The notes: a model not told the origin generated them from the letters alone. DNA of 9,507 nucleotides from Acidobacteriaceae bacterium (GCA_025462785.1 JAOAPG010000295.1:1-9507); one strand, 5' to 3'. Shown: positions 1 to 6,487, counted from the stretch's first letter. Made by a program: numbers and translations.

Positions 1-84
1 GACAACTTCGCGGTTCTGTTCCCTCAACGTGCGAACCAATGCCTCGCCCAAGTGACCACTGCTACCTGTGACTACGATCTTCAT
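1..84 (-). CDS. NAD-dependent epimerase/dehydratase family protein, N-terminal fragment
   Basis: The first 28 residues of a protein cut by the window edge, beginning ATG at 84. They read MKIVVTGSSGHLGEALVRTL and onward: a beta strand, the dinucleotide-binding loop TGSSGHLG (TGxxGxxG pattern) at residues 6-13, and the following helix. This is the start of a Rossmann fold of the extended short-chain dehydrogenase type (NAD-dependent epimerase/dehydratase or NmrA-like). The motif fits binding of NAD(P) and a sugar-nucleotide or small-molecule redox/epimerase reaction, but the substrate region lies outside the window. The likely terminator at 187-232 separates it from the upstream 107-residue gene, so it is probably its own transcription unit. 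The fold is fairly sure; the specific function is unknown. Confidence 0.75.
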   Translation of the reverse strand, partial: MKIVVTGSSGHLGEALVRTLREQNREVV

Positions 85-186
85 CGTGAAAAAGCCTACA
101 TCAGAAAATCGAGTTACGGTGAACAGCTCTCCCAGACTGGCTACTTGGATCCTTTGCGGATAGGCTCAGAGGCAAGTACCTGTGGA

Positions 187-232
187 CATTTTAAAGGGGC
201 GGGATAGCGACAAACTTTAACGCTTCCGCCCC
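187..232 (-). terminator. Probable intrinsic terminator after the 107-residue gene
   Basis: GGGGCGG (196-202) pairs perfectly with CCGCCCC (226-232). Inside, AGCG (206-209) pairs with CGCT (221-224) around an 11-base loop. Read on the minus strand, the GC-rich stem is followed at once by TTTAAAA. It lies 35 bases past the stop of the minus-strand gene at 267-590 and before the start of the epimerase-like gene, where a terminator would be expected. The T tract is short, so the call is moderate. Confidence 0.5.
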
Positions 233-266
233 AGCTTTGGAATTGGATTGTTTGAAATGAAGAGAA

Positions 267-590
267 TTAAACGCCGCTACTCAGTTGAGAGTGACTTGCA
301 GCTATTGGCGGCTTGGGAAGTTTGTCAACATAGGGCTCGCGAATGCTTTCAAAGTCTTTAAATTGTACGAGTCCTTCCGAAATTGCCTCAAGTGTCGCAT
401 TCGACTTCGCCAGTACCGTTAACAAATATTTCCGGGCTACTGGCCGGTCAGCGGGGTGAATAAGTTTCCACCACCGCTTCATGGACTCTTGAACATCGCC
501 TTCGGTCTTGGCATCTTCTACCAAAGCGTCAATCAGCTTGTAGACCTTGCTCTTGACTGCTTGATACGAGACGGAAACCTCTTGTCCCAT
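267..590 (-). CDS. Hypothetical protein, 107 residues, mostly helical
   Basis: Not recognised. The start is supported by AGGAG (599-603 on the plus strand, read in reverse) eight bases before the ATG at 590. The protein has no signal peptide or membrane segment, so it is probably cytoplasmic. Residues 10-80 are rich in K, E, L and A with few prolines and look like several amphipathic helices, including the tryptophan pair in KRWWKLIHPADRP. The tail (from about residue 85) is proline- and serine-rich and probably disordered. No catalytic motif is visible. The gene stands alone: a probable terminator follows it, and about 200 bases without a supported gene lie before it. Composition and the ribosome binding site argue that it is a real gene; function is unknown. 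Confidence 0.6.
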   Translation of the reverse strand: MGQEVSVSYQAVKSKVYKLIDALVEDAKTEGDVQESMKRWWKLIHPADRPVARKYLLTVLAKSNATLEAISEGLVQFKDFESIREPYVDKLPKPPIAASHSQLSSGV

Positions 591-787
591 TGCCCACGCT
601 CCTGTGGAGGGTAGAAGAGCAATACTCTCGCCAAACCGTTTTTCCGTATTTGTTGGACTTAGCGGTCTATCAATTCAACTTATGGGAGGAATAAAAGTCT
701 CGCATATGGATTTCCGTAGAGAAGCTCGCTTCAGCGGTCGCCCATTACTCCGCATAAAATCCAAAAAACCGATAACTGCCATCTGAC

Positions 788-1357
788 CTATTGCTTTAGT
801 AGTTTCTCTATGGCATCGACAACATCTTTGGAGTCAGGAGTGACCGCGGGCTCAAATCGCTGCACGACATGACCGCTGCGATCCACTAGAAATTTTGTGA
901 AGTTCCATTTGATGTCTCCACCAATGGACGAATCTTTCTGCTGCGTGAGGAACTAGTAGAGCGGAGCCTGGTCCGCACCCTCGACGGATATCTTCGAGTA
1001 AAGCGGGAAGCTCACACTGTACTTTCGCGAACAAAAGGTCTTGATCTCTTCATTCGTCCCCGGCTCTTGCGCGCCAAAATTATTTGCCGGGAAGCCCACT
1101 ATGACGAATCCCTGGTCCTTGTATTTCTCATACAGCGCCTCTAAAGCAGTGTACTGCGGCGTGTAGCCGCATTGGCTGGCCACATTTACCATCAAGATTA
1201 CTTTCCCCTTGAAATCAGAGAGAGGCATCGGCTTGCCATCGATTGAAGGCAATGTGAAGTCGTAGATTGTTGGAGTGGCAAAGACGGAATCAGTCATAAA
1301 GATCACCAAGGCGAGGACAAAATAGAAGCGAACCACCCACCGGCGCACAGCTTGCAT
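788..1357 (-). pseudogene. Glutathione peroxidase (Cys type, exported) interrupted by one in-frame TAG
   Basis: Glutathione/thioredoxin-type peroxidases reduce H2O2 and organic hydroperoxides through a peroxidatic cysteine. Residues 1-27 (numbered from the ATG at 1357) form a signal peptide ending VFA, so the product would be exported. The fold follows: NVASQCGYT with the catalytic Cys63, NNFGAQEPG with the conserved Gln97, and FCSRKY with Cys109, near where the resolving cysteine of thioredoxin-dependent members lies. After APLY a TAG (953-955) stops the frame. The same frame then continues for 54 codons with FLTQQ, IKWNFTKFLVDR and a normal end at 788. That part carries the Trp151 and Asn152 of the catalytic tetrad, so the truncated product should be inactive. 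Homologues usually have Lys, Arg or Gln at the stop position, one base change from TAG. It may be a very recent pseudogene, a sequence error or a read-through site. The ATG at 1357 is preferred over 1393 because GAGG lies six bases before it. Confidence 0.85.
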
Positions 1358-1363
1358 TATCTG

Positions 1364-1367
1364 CCTC
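1364..1367 (-). promoter_or_regulatory. Ribosome binding site choosing the peroxidase start
   Basis: GAGG on the minus strand, six bases before the ATG at 1357. It favours this start over the upstream in-frame ATG at 1393, which has no such site and would put about 12 residues ahead of the signal peptide. Confidence 0.5.
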
Positions 1368-1538
1368 GCAGTTTGGCACCAAGGATACCCCATCCAAATT
1401 CATGCAGCAACTTGCCCGCGGCAGACTCGTGACTCAAAGGGAACCAAGTTACAAGCAAGTACCCGTTTCTCTCAATCCCGAGACCGGGACAAGGTAAAAT
1501 ATCCCCCACTTTTAACTTTGGTTATCGGCAACATCCTC

Positions 1539-1543
1539 GGAGG
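1539..1543 (+). promoter_or_regulatory. Ribosome binding site of the 190-residue envelope protein gene
   Basis: GGAGG four bases before the ATG at 1548. It supports that ATG over the in-frame TTG at 1518, because translation from 1548 puts a basic n-region directly before the hydrophobic signal core. Confidence 0.55.
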
Positions 1544-1547
1544 CGTA

Positions 1548-2120
1548 ATGAAACGGTTGCTTTCTATCGTTCTATGGTTGGCTGTGGCACAAGTGCTTGT
1601 AGGCGTGGCTTTGGCGCAGGACCCGGCATTGCAAGACGGGCCTCGTATGTTCCTACCGAAGGACATGTTTTGGGGATACGGCGAGTTCGACCTGGCTCCT
1701 CCTCACAATGAAATCGATCCCAACTTGTGCAGTGCTAACGCCCGCTCCTTCGGCGGAGCAAATGCTCCGTGCAGTGAGTTCGCTCGCTACATGATCTCGG
1801 GTTATTTGGAAGTCCGTCCCTTTGGCCGCACTCAGCTCCGCAGATTTATGCTGTTTGGTCAACCGGCGTTTCTGTTTGGCAGGAATGTTCCCCAAGCACT
1901 CTATACCTGGTCATTCGATGCGATAGGCGTCGAACACTCGTGGGGATTGGGGATCTACATGGGAAAAGGATTCGAGTTTCGCGTAACCCAACACTTTCTA
2001 TTTGATCGCTTGGGAGCCCGTGACCGATACCTGGGACCGGCTGACCTCGGTTCCAACGGCCCATGGGGAAGGTACAACACAATCGGTGTCCGAAAGTATT
2101 TCGGAACCAGAAGATGGTGA
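1548..2120 (+). CDS. Exported hypothetical protein, probable outer-membrane or envelope protein
   Basis: A 190-residue protein with a clear Sec signal peptide: MKRLL, a hydrophobic core, then VALA with cleavage expected after Ala23. The mature part is rich in Gly, Phe, Tyr and Trp. Residues 128-190 alternate polar and aromatic positions (GLGIYMGKGFEFRV, NTIGVRKYFG), as in beta strands of outer-membrane barrels. It ends in Trp. Two cysteines (61 and 75) could form a disulfide around a loop. There are too few strands for a large porin; a small barrel or surface protein seems more likely. I know no named family for it. It is divergent from the peroxidase gene (190 bases between the chosen starts) and is followed by an intergenic repeat. 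That it is coding and exported is fairly sure; the function is unknown. Confidence 0.7.
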   Translation: MKRLLSIVLWLAVAQVLVGVALAQDPALQDGPRMFLPKDMFWGYGEFDLAPPHNEIDPNLCSANARSFGGANAPCSEFARYMISGYLEVRPFGRTQLRRFMLFGQPAFLFGRNVPQALYTWSFDAIGVEHSWGLGIYMGKGFEFRVTQHFLFDRLGARDRYLGPADLGSNGPWGRYNTIGVRKYFGTRRW

Positions 2121-2174
2121 TAGACGGCACGCTCCGAACACATTCTCTGGGCGAAGACTCTACCTTTCCAAAAC

Positions 2175-2232
2175 TGTCATCCTGAGCGCCGCTTGAAACG
2201 CGCAAGCGCGTTTCAAGTTAGTCGAAGGAGCT
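2175..2232. repeat. Dispersed intergenic hairpin repeat, copy A
   Basis: The left arm TGTCATCCTGAGCGC (2175-2189) and right arm AGTCGAAGGAGCT (2220-2232) match the arms of a second copy at 6510-6564 (14 of 15 and 11 of 13 positions). Between them is a perfect 11-base inverted repeat, CTTGAAACGCG (2192-2202) and CGCGTTTCAAG (2207-2217), around the tetraloop CAAG. TCCT (2180-2183) can also pair with AGGA (2226-2229) to close an outer stem. It lies 55 bases after the stop of the envelope-protein gene. No T tract follows, so it is not a standard intrinsic terminator, though it could protect a 3' end. It resembles REP-like elements; their mobility here is not shown. Confidence 0.7.
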
Positions 2233-2236
2233 CTAC

Positions 2237-2261
2237 CTGCCCAAAGCTGCCCAAAGCTGCC
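2237..2261. repeat. Short tandem repeat, 10-base unit, about 2.5 copies
   Basis: CTGCCCAAAG occurs at 2237-2246 and 2247-2256, followed by CTGCC. It directly follows repeat copy A in the gap 2121-2418. It is probably a replication-slippage duplication. The rest of that gap, up to the transglutaminase gene, shows no ORF and no convincing promoter hexamers. Confidence 0.6.
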
Positions 2262-2418
2262 GCTCCGTCAAATCACGGCATCATTTACAATAAATTCTCC
2301 CGCAAGGCCATGCCCGCAATCCTGCCAAAGCGACGCGGCTTCACTTGACCGCGCTCTCCTAAACGCCCGTGTGTCGTTTCCGTTCGCAATCGTAAGCCAC
2401 ACATAAAAGGAACGTGTC

Positions 2419-3414
2419 ATGTTTAGGAAAGCATTGTTCTTGCTCATGTCTCTCTCTGCATTCGCCGCATCCTCCTTCGCTCAATCGACGCGTCATTTCA
2501 CCTTTCACTATGCATTCACCGTTAAGAACGTTCCTACGGGAGGAAAAATTCGCGTCTGGATACCCCAAGCCCACTCTGACCAATTTCAAGAAGTAAAAAT
2601 CATTTCTGCTACTGGGGATCTCCGCCTAAAGAAGACTCACGATTCTCGCCACGACAACGAGATGTACTACGCCGAAACTTCTAAAGCCAGCGCGCCTGAT
2701 TTACACTTCGAAGTCATTTATGACGTGGTGCGTCACGAGCGTCTCACTCTCGGAGTCGCCACTCCACACCTTGAAGCCCTAAAGCTCAATGAACGTGAGC
2801 GAAAAGAAGACCTCGCCCCCGATAAACTCGTTCCGACCAGCGGCATTCCCGCTCAACTAGCCGCCACCACGGCCGAAGGCAAAACAACTACGGTGGACAA
2901 AGCCCGCGCCATTTACGACTATGTTTTCGACAACATGAAATACGACAAAACCGGCACGGGATGGGGACACGGTGATGTGCTCTACGCTTGCAGCGCAAAG
3001 AAGGGCAACTGCACCGACTTCCATTCGCTGTTTATCTCCATGGCTCGTTCTCAGGGAATTCCCGCTCGCTTTGAAATCGGCTTTCCCCTGCCCGAGGACA
3101 AACACTCCGCGGAAATCCCCGGCTACCATTGCTGGGCAGAGTTCTTCGACCCTGATCATGGATGGGTCCCGGTTGACATTTCAGAAGCGTGGAAACATCC
3201 GGTGAAGAAGAATTATTTCTTTGGCGCCCACGACTACGACCGTGTGCAGTTCACGATGGGGAGAGACTTGGTACTGAATCCCAAGCAAGAGGGAGAGCCG
3301 CTCAACTATTTCATCTATCCCTATGTGGAAGTCGCAGGCAAAGAGTATGCCAACGTTTCGAATGCATTTTCATTTGAAGATGCCGGAAGAACCAGCACAA
3401 CGGCCGCGAAGTAG
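2419..3414 (+). CDS. Secreted transglutaminase-like (papain-fold) protein
   Basis: A 331-residue protein. Residues 1-21 are a signal peptide (MFRKALFLLM, ending SSFAQ), so it acts outside the cytoplasm. Residues 25-140 are beta-rich, as in the N-terminal domain of many bacterial transglutaminase-like proteins. The catalytic domain spans about 155-265: a helix (VDKARAIYDYVFDNMKYD), then KKGNCTDFHSLFI with nucleophile Cys198, YHCWAEFF with His237, and PVDISEAW with Asp253, the Cys-His-Asp triad of the transglutaminase/papain fold. Such proteins cleave or cross-link peptide amide bonds; the substrate cannot be read from sequence. The ATG is preceded by AAGGAA, with seven bases between its AGGA core and the start codon. 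The gene stands alone and converges with pncB 69 bases downstream. The family and triad are sure; the precise reaction is not. Confidence 0.88.
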   Translation: MFRKALFLLMSLSAFAASSFAQSTRHFTFHYAFTVKNVPTGGKIRVWIPQAHSDQFQEVKIISATGDLRLKKTHDSRHDNEMYYAETSKASAPDLHFEVIYDVVRHERLTLGVATPHLEALKLNERERKEDLAPDKLVPTSGIPAQLAATTAEGKTTTVDKARAIYDYVFDNMKYDKTGTGWGHGDVLYACSAKKGNCTDFHSLFISMARSQGIPARFEIGFPLPEDKHSAEIPGYHCWAEFFDPDHGWVPVDISEAWKHPVKKNYFFGAHDYDRVQFTMGRDLVLNPKQEGEPLNYFIYPYVEVAGKEYANVSNAFSFEDAGRTSTTAAK

Positions 3415-3483
3415 GGAACGGCCTCAGGAATTTGCGTCAATCAGGTTTCAATGGATCTAACTAACGAACGGATCATGGGTGCT

Positions 3484-4836
3484 TCACACGACGCCCATGC
3501 GCTGTTTCGCCTCGGCTAGCAAGCTCTCCAAAGTTCGGCTGAAGCGCACCGGATAACCCTTGATGGGCGGCTGCAATTCGCGTAGGGCTTCGGGCAGATC
3601 AGCAATCTGCTGCCGAGCGCGAGTGCGAATCGTTTGCAAAGGAGGTGAGGGTGCGAGCCGTTTGCCGTCCCTCATCACACATGTGAGCAGCGGCTCGCCA
3701 TCATGGATTTCATCTTCGCAAGCGATGAGATCTTCGCGGAAAGTTCCATTCTCATCACGGAAGCGGAAAATCTGCTTTCGTCCGGGATAGGTAACCTTAT
3801 TCTCGCTGAATTTCGCCCGGTAGGAAGGGCCCTTGTCCGTTTCAACGTCCACTAGCTTGTAAACTCCGCCCAGTGTCGGCGCGTCTTTCGATGTGGCTAG
3901 AGCGCTCCCTACTCCAAAGTTGTCAATCGGAGCTCCCTGGGCGAGTAGATCCGCAATAACAAATTCATCCAGATCGCTGCTGGCAAAAATCTTCGTCTCG
4001 TGCAGTCCAACCTGATCAAGTCGCCGCCGCACCTGCTTTGAAAGTTGGGCAAGGTCGCCGCTATCCAGGCGAACAGCCAGCGGCCGTAATCCCGCGCGAC
4101 CGATCTTCTCAATCGCATCCAGTGTGTCGTACGTATCGATCAGCAGAACGGCGTGCTCGGGGAATAGCTTCTCAAAATCCCGAAATCCCTTTTCCTCATC
4201 CTGATAAGCCATCAAAAAGGAATGCGCCAGCGTGCCATAAATCGGAACTCCAAACCGCCGTCCCGCTTCCACATTGGACGTCCCCGTACACCCTCCAATG
4301 AAAGCCGCCCGGCCGGCCAATACTCCAGCTTCCGGTCCATGCGCTCGCCGCGAACCGAACTCCACCACGCCGCGTCCTTGAGCCGCGCCCACAACGCGCC
4401 CGGCCTTTGAGGCAATCAGCGTTTCAAAGGTAATGGTCGAGATCAAAAATGTTTCGACAATCTGGGCCTCAAGGATCGGGGCTGTAATCCGCAGCAGCGG
4501 TTCTTCTCCAAACACCGGCGTGCCTTCCGGAATGGCCCAGACCTCTCCGGAAAAACGGAAGCCTTTCAGATACTCGAAGAAAGAATTACTGACGTGGGAA
4601 AAAATCGGCTGCGCCCGCAAATATTCAATGTCATCGTCTTCAAAATGGATCTGTTCCAGGTAATCAAGAACCTGTTCAAGGCCCGCAGTCAGCAGGAAGG
4701 AGCGCTCCTTAGGAAGGGATCGCACGAACAATTCAAAACTGGCTTGGCCTCGAAAGTTATTTTCGAAGTAGGCCGCAGCCATGGTGAGTTCATACAGATC
4801 CGTCAACAGAGCGGAATGCCGCAAGGGTTCAGACAT
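3484..4836 (-). CDS. pncB: Nicotinate phosphoribosyltransferase
   Basis: A 450-residue, full-length enzyme of NAD salvage (Preiss-Handler pathway). It joins nicotinate and PRPP to give nicotinate mononucleotide, coupled to ATP hydrolysis, in the cytoplasm. Hallmarks: LLTDLYELTMAAAYF near the N-terminus; FGSRRAHGPEAG (160-171); GTSNVEAGRRFGVPIYGTLAHSF with His205 at the position that is phosphorylated in this family; LIDTYDT (232-238); RLDSGDL (256-262), phosphate and ribose binding; and FGVGSALATSKDAP (307-320) followed by GGVYKLV. Length and motifs fit the bacterial PncB2-like branch rather than the shorter E. coli type. No good ribosome binding site precedes the ATG, and a TATAAT box only 18 bases upstream suggests a very short leader. 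It is divergent from the 80-residue gene at 4935. Identification is secure. Confidence 0.95.
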   Translation of the reverse strand: MSEPLRHSALLTDLYELTMAAAYFENNFRGQASFELFVRSLPKERSFLLTAGLEQVLDYLEQIHFEDDDIEYLRAQPIFSHVSNSFFEYLKGFRFSGEVWAIPEGTPVFGEEPLLRITAPILEAQIVETFLISTITFETLIASKAGRVVGAAQGRGVVEFGSRRAHGPEAGVLAGRAAFIGGCTGTSNVEAGRRFGVPIYGTLAHSFLMAYQDEEKGFRDFEKLFPEHAVLLIDTYDTLDAIEKIGRAGLRPLAVRLDSGDLAQLSKQVRRRLDQVGLHETKIFASSDLDEFVIADLLAQGAPIDNFGVGSALATSKDAPTLGGVYKLVDVETDKGPSYRAKFSENKVTYPGRKQIFRFRDENGTFREDLIACEDEIHDGEPLLTCVMRDGKRLAPSPPLQTIRTRARQQIADLPEALRELQPPIKGYPVRFSRTLESLLAEAKQRMGVV

Positions 4837-4854
4837 AAAAGAGAGTTCTTAAAG

Positions 4855-4860
4855 ATTATA
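4855..4860 (-). promoter_or_regulatory. Candidate -10 box of pncB
   Basis: The minus strand reads TATAAT exactly, 18 bases before the pncB ATG. The transcript would start about ten bases before the start codon, which fits the lack of a Shine-Dalgarno sequence. No good -35 hexamer is seen at 16-18 bases (the best is TTCGTC), so this is a candidate only. Confidence 0.35.
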
Positions 4861-4887
4861 AAGGCTAGATCGTACTCGACGAACATC

Positions 4888-4897
4888 GCGTATACGC
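4888..4897. promoter_or_regulatory. Perfect palindrome GCGTATACGC in the divergent promoter region
   Basis: A 10-base perfect palindrome placed about midway between the divergent starts of pncB (4836) and the small gene (4935). The place fits an operator for a dimeric regulator serving both genes, but 10 bases is short and chance is possible. No second copy was seen in the window. Confidence 0.2.
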
Positions 4898-4934
4898 CCT
4901 ATGATGGATTCATCTTTAGCCACCGAGGTAATCC

Positions 4935-5177
4935 ATGGCCGAACCTACTTATGAAGAATTGAAAGCGCGTCTTGCCGAGCTTGAAAAACAAGGACCGCGC
5001 CGTACCGGAAGTTTAGAATTTCGTGTGAGCGAAAAAGGTGGAGTCAGCGTTTACGGCTTGGGCCGCTTTCCCGTCACACTCTACTACGAACAATGGACAA
5101 GGCTGCTCGACGCCGGAGAAAAGCTCCGCGAATTCCTGGAAGAAAACAAATCAAAATTAAAGTTAAAAGAACAGTGA
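4935..5177 (+). CDS. Small conserved hypothetical protein, 80 residues
   Basis: GAGG (4925-4928) lies six bases before the ATG. The protein has a short charged N-terminal helix (residues 4-19, EELKARLAELEKQ), then a compact core, GSLEFRVSEKGGVSVYGLGRFPVTLYYEQWTRLLDAG, then a helix with a lysine-rich tail. The core looks like two or three beta strands followed by a helix. I recall closely similar small proteins of unknown function, with the phrase VSVYGLGRFPVTLY, from cyanobacteria and other phyla; this is memory, not a search result. It has no signal peptide, membrane segment or catalytic motif, so it is probably a cytoplasmic binding or accessory protein. It is divergent from pncB and followed after 63 bases by the hydrolase gene, perhaps on one transcript. 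It is a real gene of unknown function. Confidence 0.75.
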   Translation: MAEPTYEELKARLAELEKQGPRRTGSLEFRVSEKGGVSVYGLGRFPVTLYYEQWTRLLDAGEKLREFLEENKSKLKLKEQ

Positions 5178-5207
5178 TTCCTGCCTTATATAGGTTCAAG
5201 CTACACG

Positions 5208-5224
5208 GCTGAGAGCTGAGAGCT
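5208..5224. repeat. Short tandem repeat, 7-base unit GCTGAGA
   Basis: GCTGAGA occurs twice and then GCT, followed by a run of five T (5227-5231), just before the hydrolase ATG at 5241. It takes up the place where a ribosome binding site would be expected, and no strong one is seen. It may be a slippage product. Confidence 0.5.
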
Positions 5225-5240
5225 GCTTTTTCAAATCCGC

Positions 5241-6008
5241 ATGTCTTCTGAAGACATCCTGACGCTTCCGCCACCACCCGCCGACGCGCGCATCGCTTAC
5301 GGAGCCGATCCCAATCAGTTCGGTGAACTGCGCCTTCCGAAAATCAAAGGCCCCTTTCCGGTGGTCATGACCATTCATGGAGGTTACTGGCGGGCCAAAT
5401 ACGATTTGTCATCCACGGCGCATCTTTGTGCTGCCCTCGCATCAAAAGGTCTCGCCACCTGGAATGTCGAGTTCCGCCGTGTAGGCAACCACGGAGGTGG
5501 CTGGCCGGGCACATTCGAAGACATTCGCAGTAGCTACCGTTTCCTTTCACAAATAGCAAAAAAGTACGATCTCGATACTGGTCGAAGCTTGGTGATGGGC
5601 CACTCCGCCGGAGGCCAGCTTGCGCTGTGCCTCACTGGCCATGAACCCTCAATCAAAAAGGTTGTTTCTCTGGCGGGAGTGGTCGACCTGCAGCAGGCTT
5701 GGGAGCTCCACTTAAGCAACAATGCAGTTGTCGAATTTCTTGGAGGAACCCCCAAGGAAGTGCCCGAGCATTACCACGAAGCTGATCCCATGCAGCTCAA
5801 GATCTCCGCGACCCAGTGGCTGATTCATGGTGCTCCCGACGATTCGGTGCCCGCATCACTCAGCCGAAGTTATGCGGAGAAGAAAAAATCCCAAGGGGAA
5901 GACGTGCATTATCTGGAAATAGCTACGGCAGGCCACTTCGACCTGATAGACCCGCACTCAACAGCATGGCCGAAAGTCGAAAGCACCGTGCTGCACTTGC
6001 TGACCTAG
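5241..6008 (+). CDS. Alpha/beta hydrolase with HGGYW motif (esterase or kynurenine-formamidase-like)
   Basis: A 255-residue, full-length cytoplasmic alpha/beta hydrolase without a signal peptide. MTIHGGYWRAKYD carries the oxyanion-hole HGG (46-48). GHSAGGQLAL carries nucleophile Ser122. GAPDDSVP carries the acid (Asp200 or Asp201), and AGHFDLIDP carries His232. HGGYW followed by W, R and K is typical of the branch containing kynurenine formamidases and related carboxylesterases, which hydrolyse N-formylkynurenine or small esters. The substrate is not settled by sequence. No strong ribosome binding site precedes the ATG; translation may depend on the gene ending 63 bases upstream. The stop codon interlocks with that of the convergent DinB gene (CTAG, 6005-6008). 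Fold and triad are sure; the formamidase role is a suggestion. Confidence 0.88.
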   Translation: MSSEDILTLPPPPADARIAYGADPNQFGELRLPKIKGPFPVVMTIHGGYWRAKYDLSSTAHLCAALASKGLATWNVEFRRVGNHGGGWPGTFEDIRSSYRFLSQIAKKYDLDTGRSLVMGHSAGGQLALCLTGHEPSIKKVVSLAGVVDLQQAWELHLSNNAVVEFLGGTPKEVPEHYHEADPMQLKISATQWLIHGAPDDSVPASLSRSYAEKKKSQGEDVHYLEIATAGHFDLIDPHSTAWPKVESTVLHLLT

Positions 6009-6487
6009 CGGACGGACACTGTTTCGCGCTTCAACTCGAAACATAGATAAATCATCTGCCCCACGTGATGATCGAGATGAGTCACGCACTGCAAAACCAT
6101 GTCGAAGCGATTCTCAATGTGCTGGGCTCCGGCCGCCGTGTACGATAAAGCCCATTCATCATCGGATTGAACACCGACGGCTCGAACCGCGACATTGACC
6201 GCTTCATCGAAACGTCGCAGTGCCTCTTCCTTCTTGAAATGGTTCGTTTCCGCAAACTCTCGTGGACGATCCCGGACATAACCTGTTCCGGCAATCTGCG
6301 CGCCTATGTAGTAGTTCAAATTGCCAGTAAGATGCAGCACAAGATGGCCAAAGCTGTTTCCAAAGCCAAAGGGCTTGCGCCAGAACTCTTCGTCGGTAAG
6401 AGGGGCTGCTAGATCGTGAACCTTGTTGGCGAGAAGCGTGAAGCGGTTCGCCAGACCTGATGACAGAGTGTTGTTGAGATTGTTCAT
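6005..6487 (-). CDS. DinB-family (DinB/YfiT four-helix) protein
   Basis: A 160-residue helical protein; an upstream in-frame ATG at 6493 would add two residues. The downstream ATG is chosen because GAAG lies seven bases before it and only one base before the other. DinB/YfiT proteins are four-helix bundles that hold a metal ion through three histidines; many are thiol-dependent transferases (mycothiol or bacillithiol type) and many have no known role. Visible here, numbered from the ATG at 6487: FGHLVLHLTGNLNYYIG (from residue 46) with His48 and His52, and THLDHHVGQMIYL (from residue 136) with a histidine cluster; this is the usual spacing, with one ligand early and HxxHH late. There is no signal peptide. 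The gene converges with the hydrolase gene with overlapping stops, and repeat copy B lies in its upstream region. The family is fairly sure; the substrate is unknown. Confidence 0.85.
   Translation of the reverse strand: MNNLNNTLSSGLANRFTLLANKVHDLAAPLTDEEFWRKPFGFGNSFGHLVLHLTGNLNYYIGAQIAGTGYVRDRPREFAETNHFKKEEALRRFDEAVNVAVRAVGVQSDDEWALSYTAAGAQHIENRFDMVLQCVTHLDHHVGQMIYLCFELKRETVSVR

Noticed and set aside
604..786. A 60-codon GTG-started reading frame on the plus strand between the 107-residue gene and the peroxidase gene
   Set aside because: No ribosome binding site, no recognisable protein pattern, and it lies in the upstream region of the minus-strand gene at 267-590. Probably chance.
953..955. 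The TAG in the peroxidase gene as a programmed selenocysteine or pyrrolysine codon
   Set aside because: Selenocysteine uses TGA, and the catalytic position is already Cys63 elsewhere. Pyrrolysine is rare in bacteria, and the position is not catalytic. An error or nonsense mutation is simpler.
1476..1489. TCCCG-AGAC-CGGGA inverted repeat upstream of the envelope-protein gene as an operator or terminator
   Set aside because: Only five paired bases, no T tract, no second copy, and no convincing promoter hexamers at proper spacing around it.
3474..3499. Inverted repeat CATGGGTG/CGCCCATG across the pncB stop as a terminator
   Set aside because: It has one wobble pair, a 10-base loop and no T tract on either strand, and partly lies in coding sequence.
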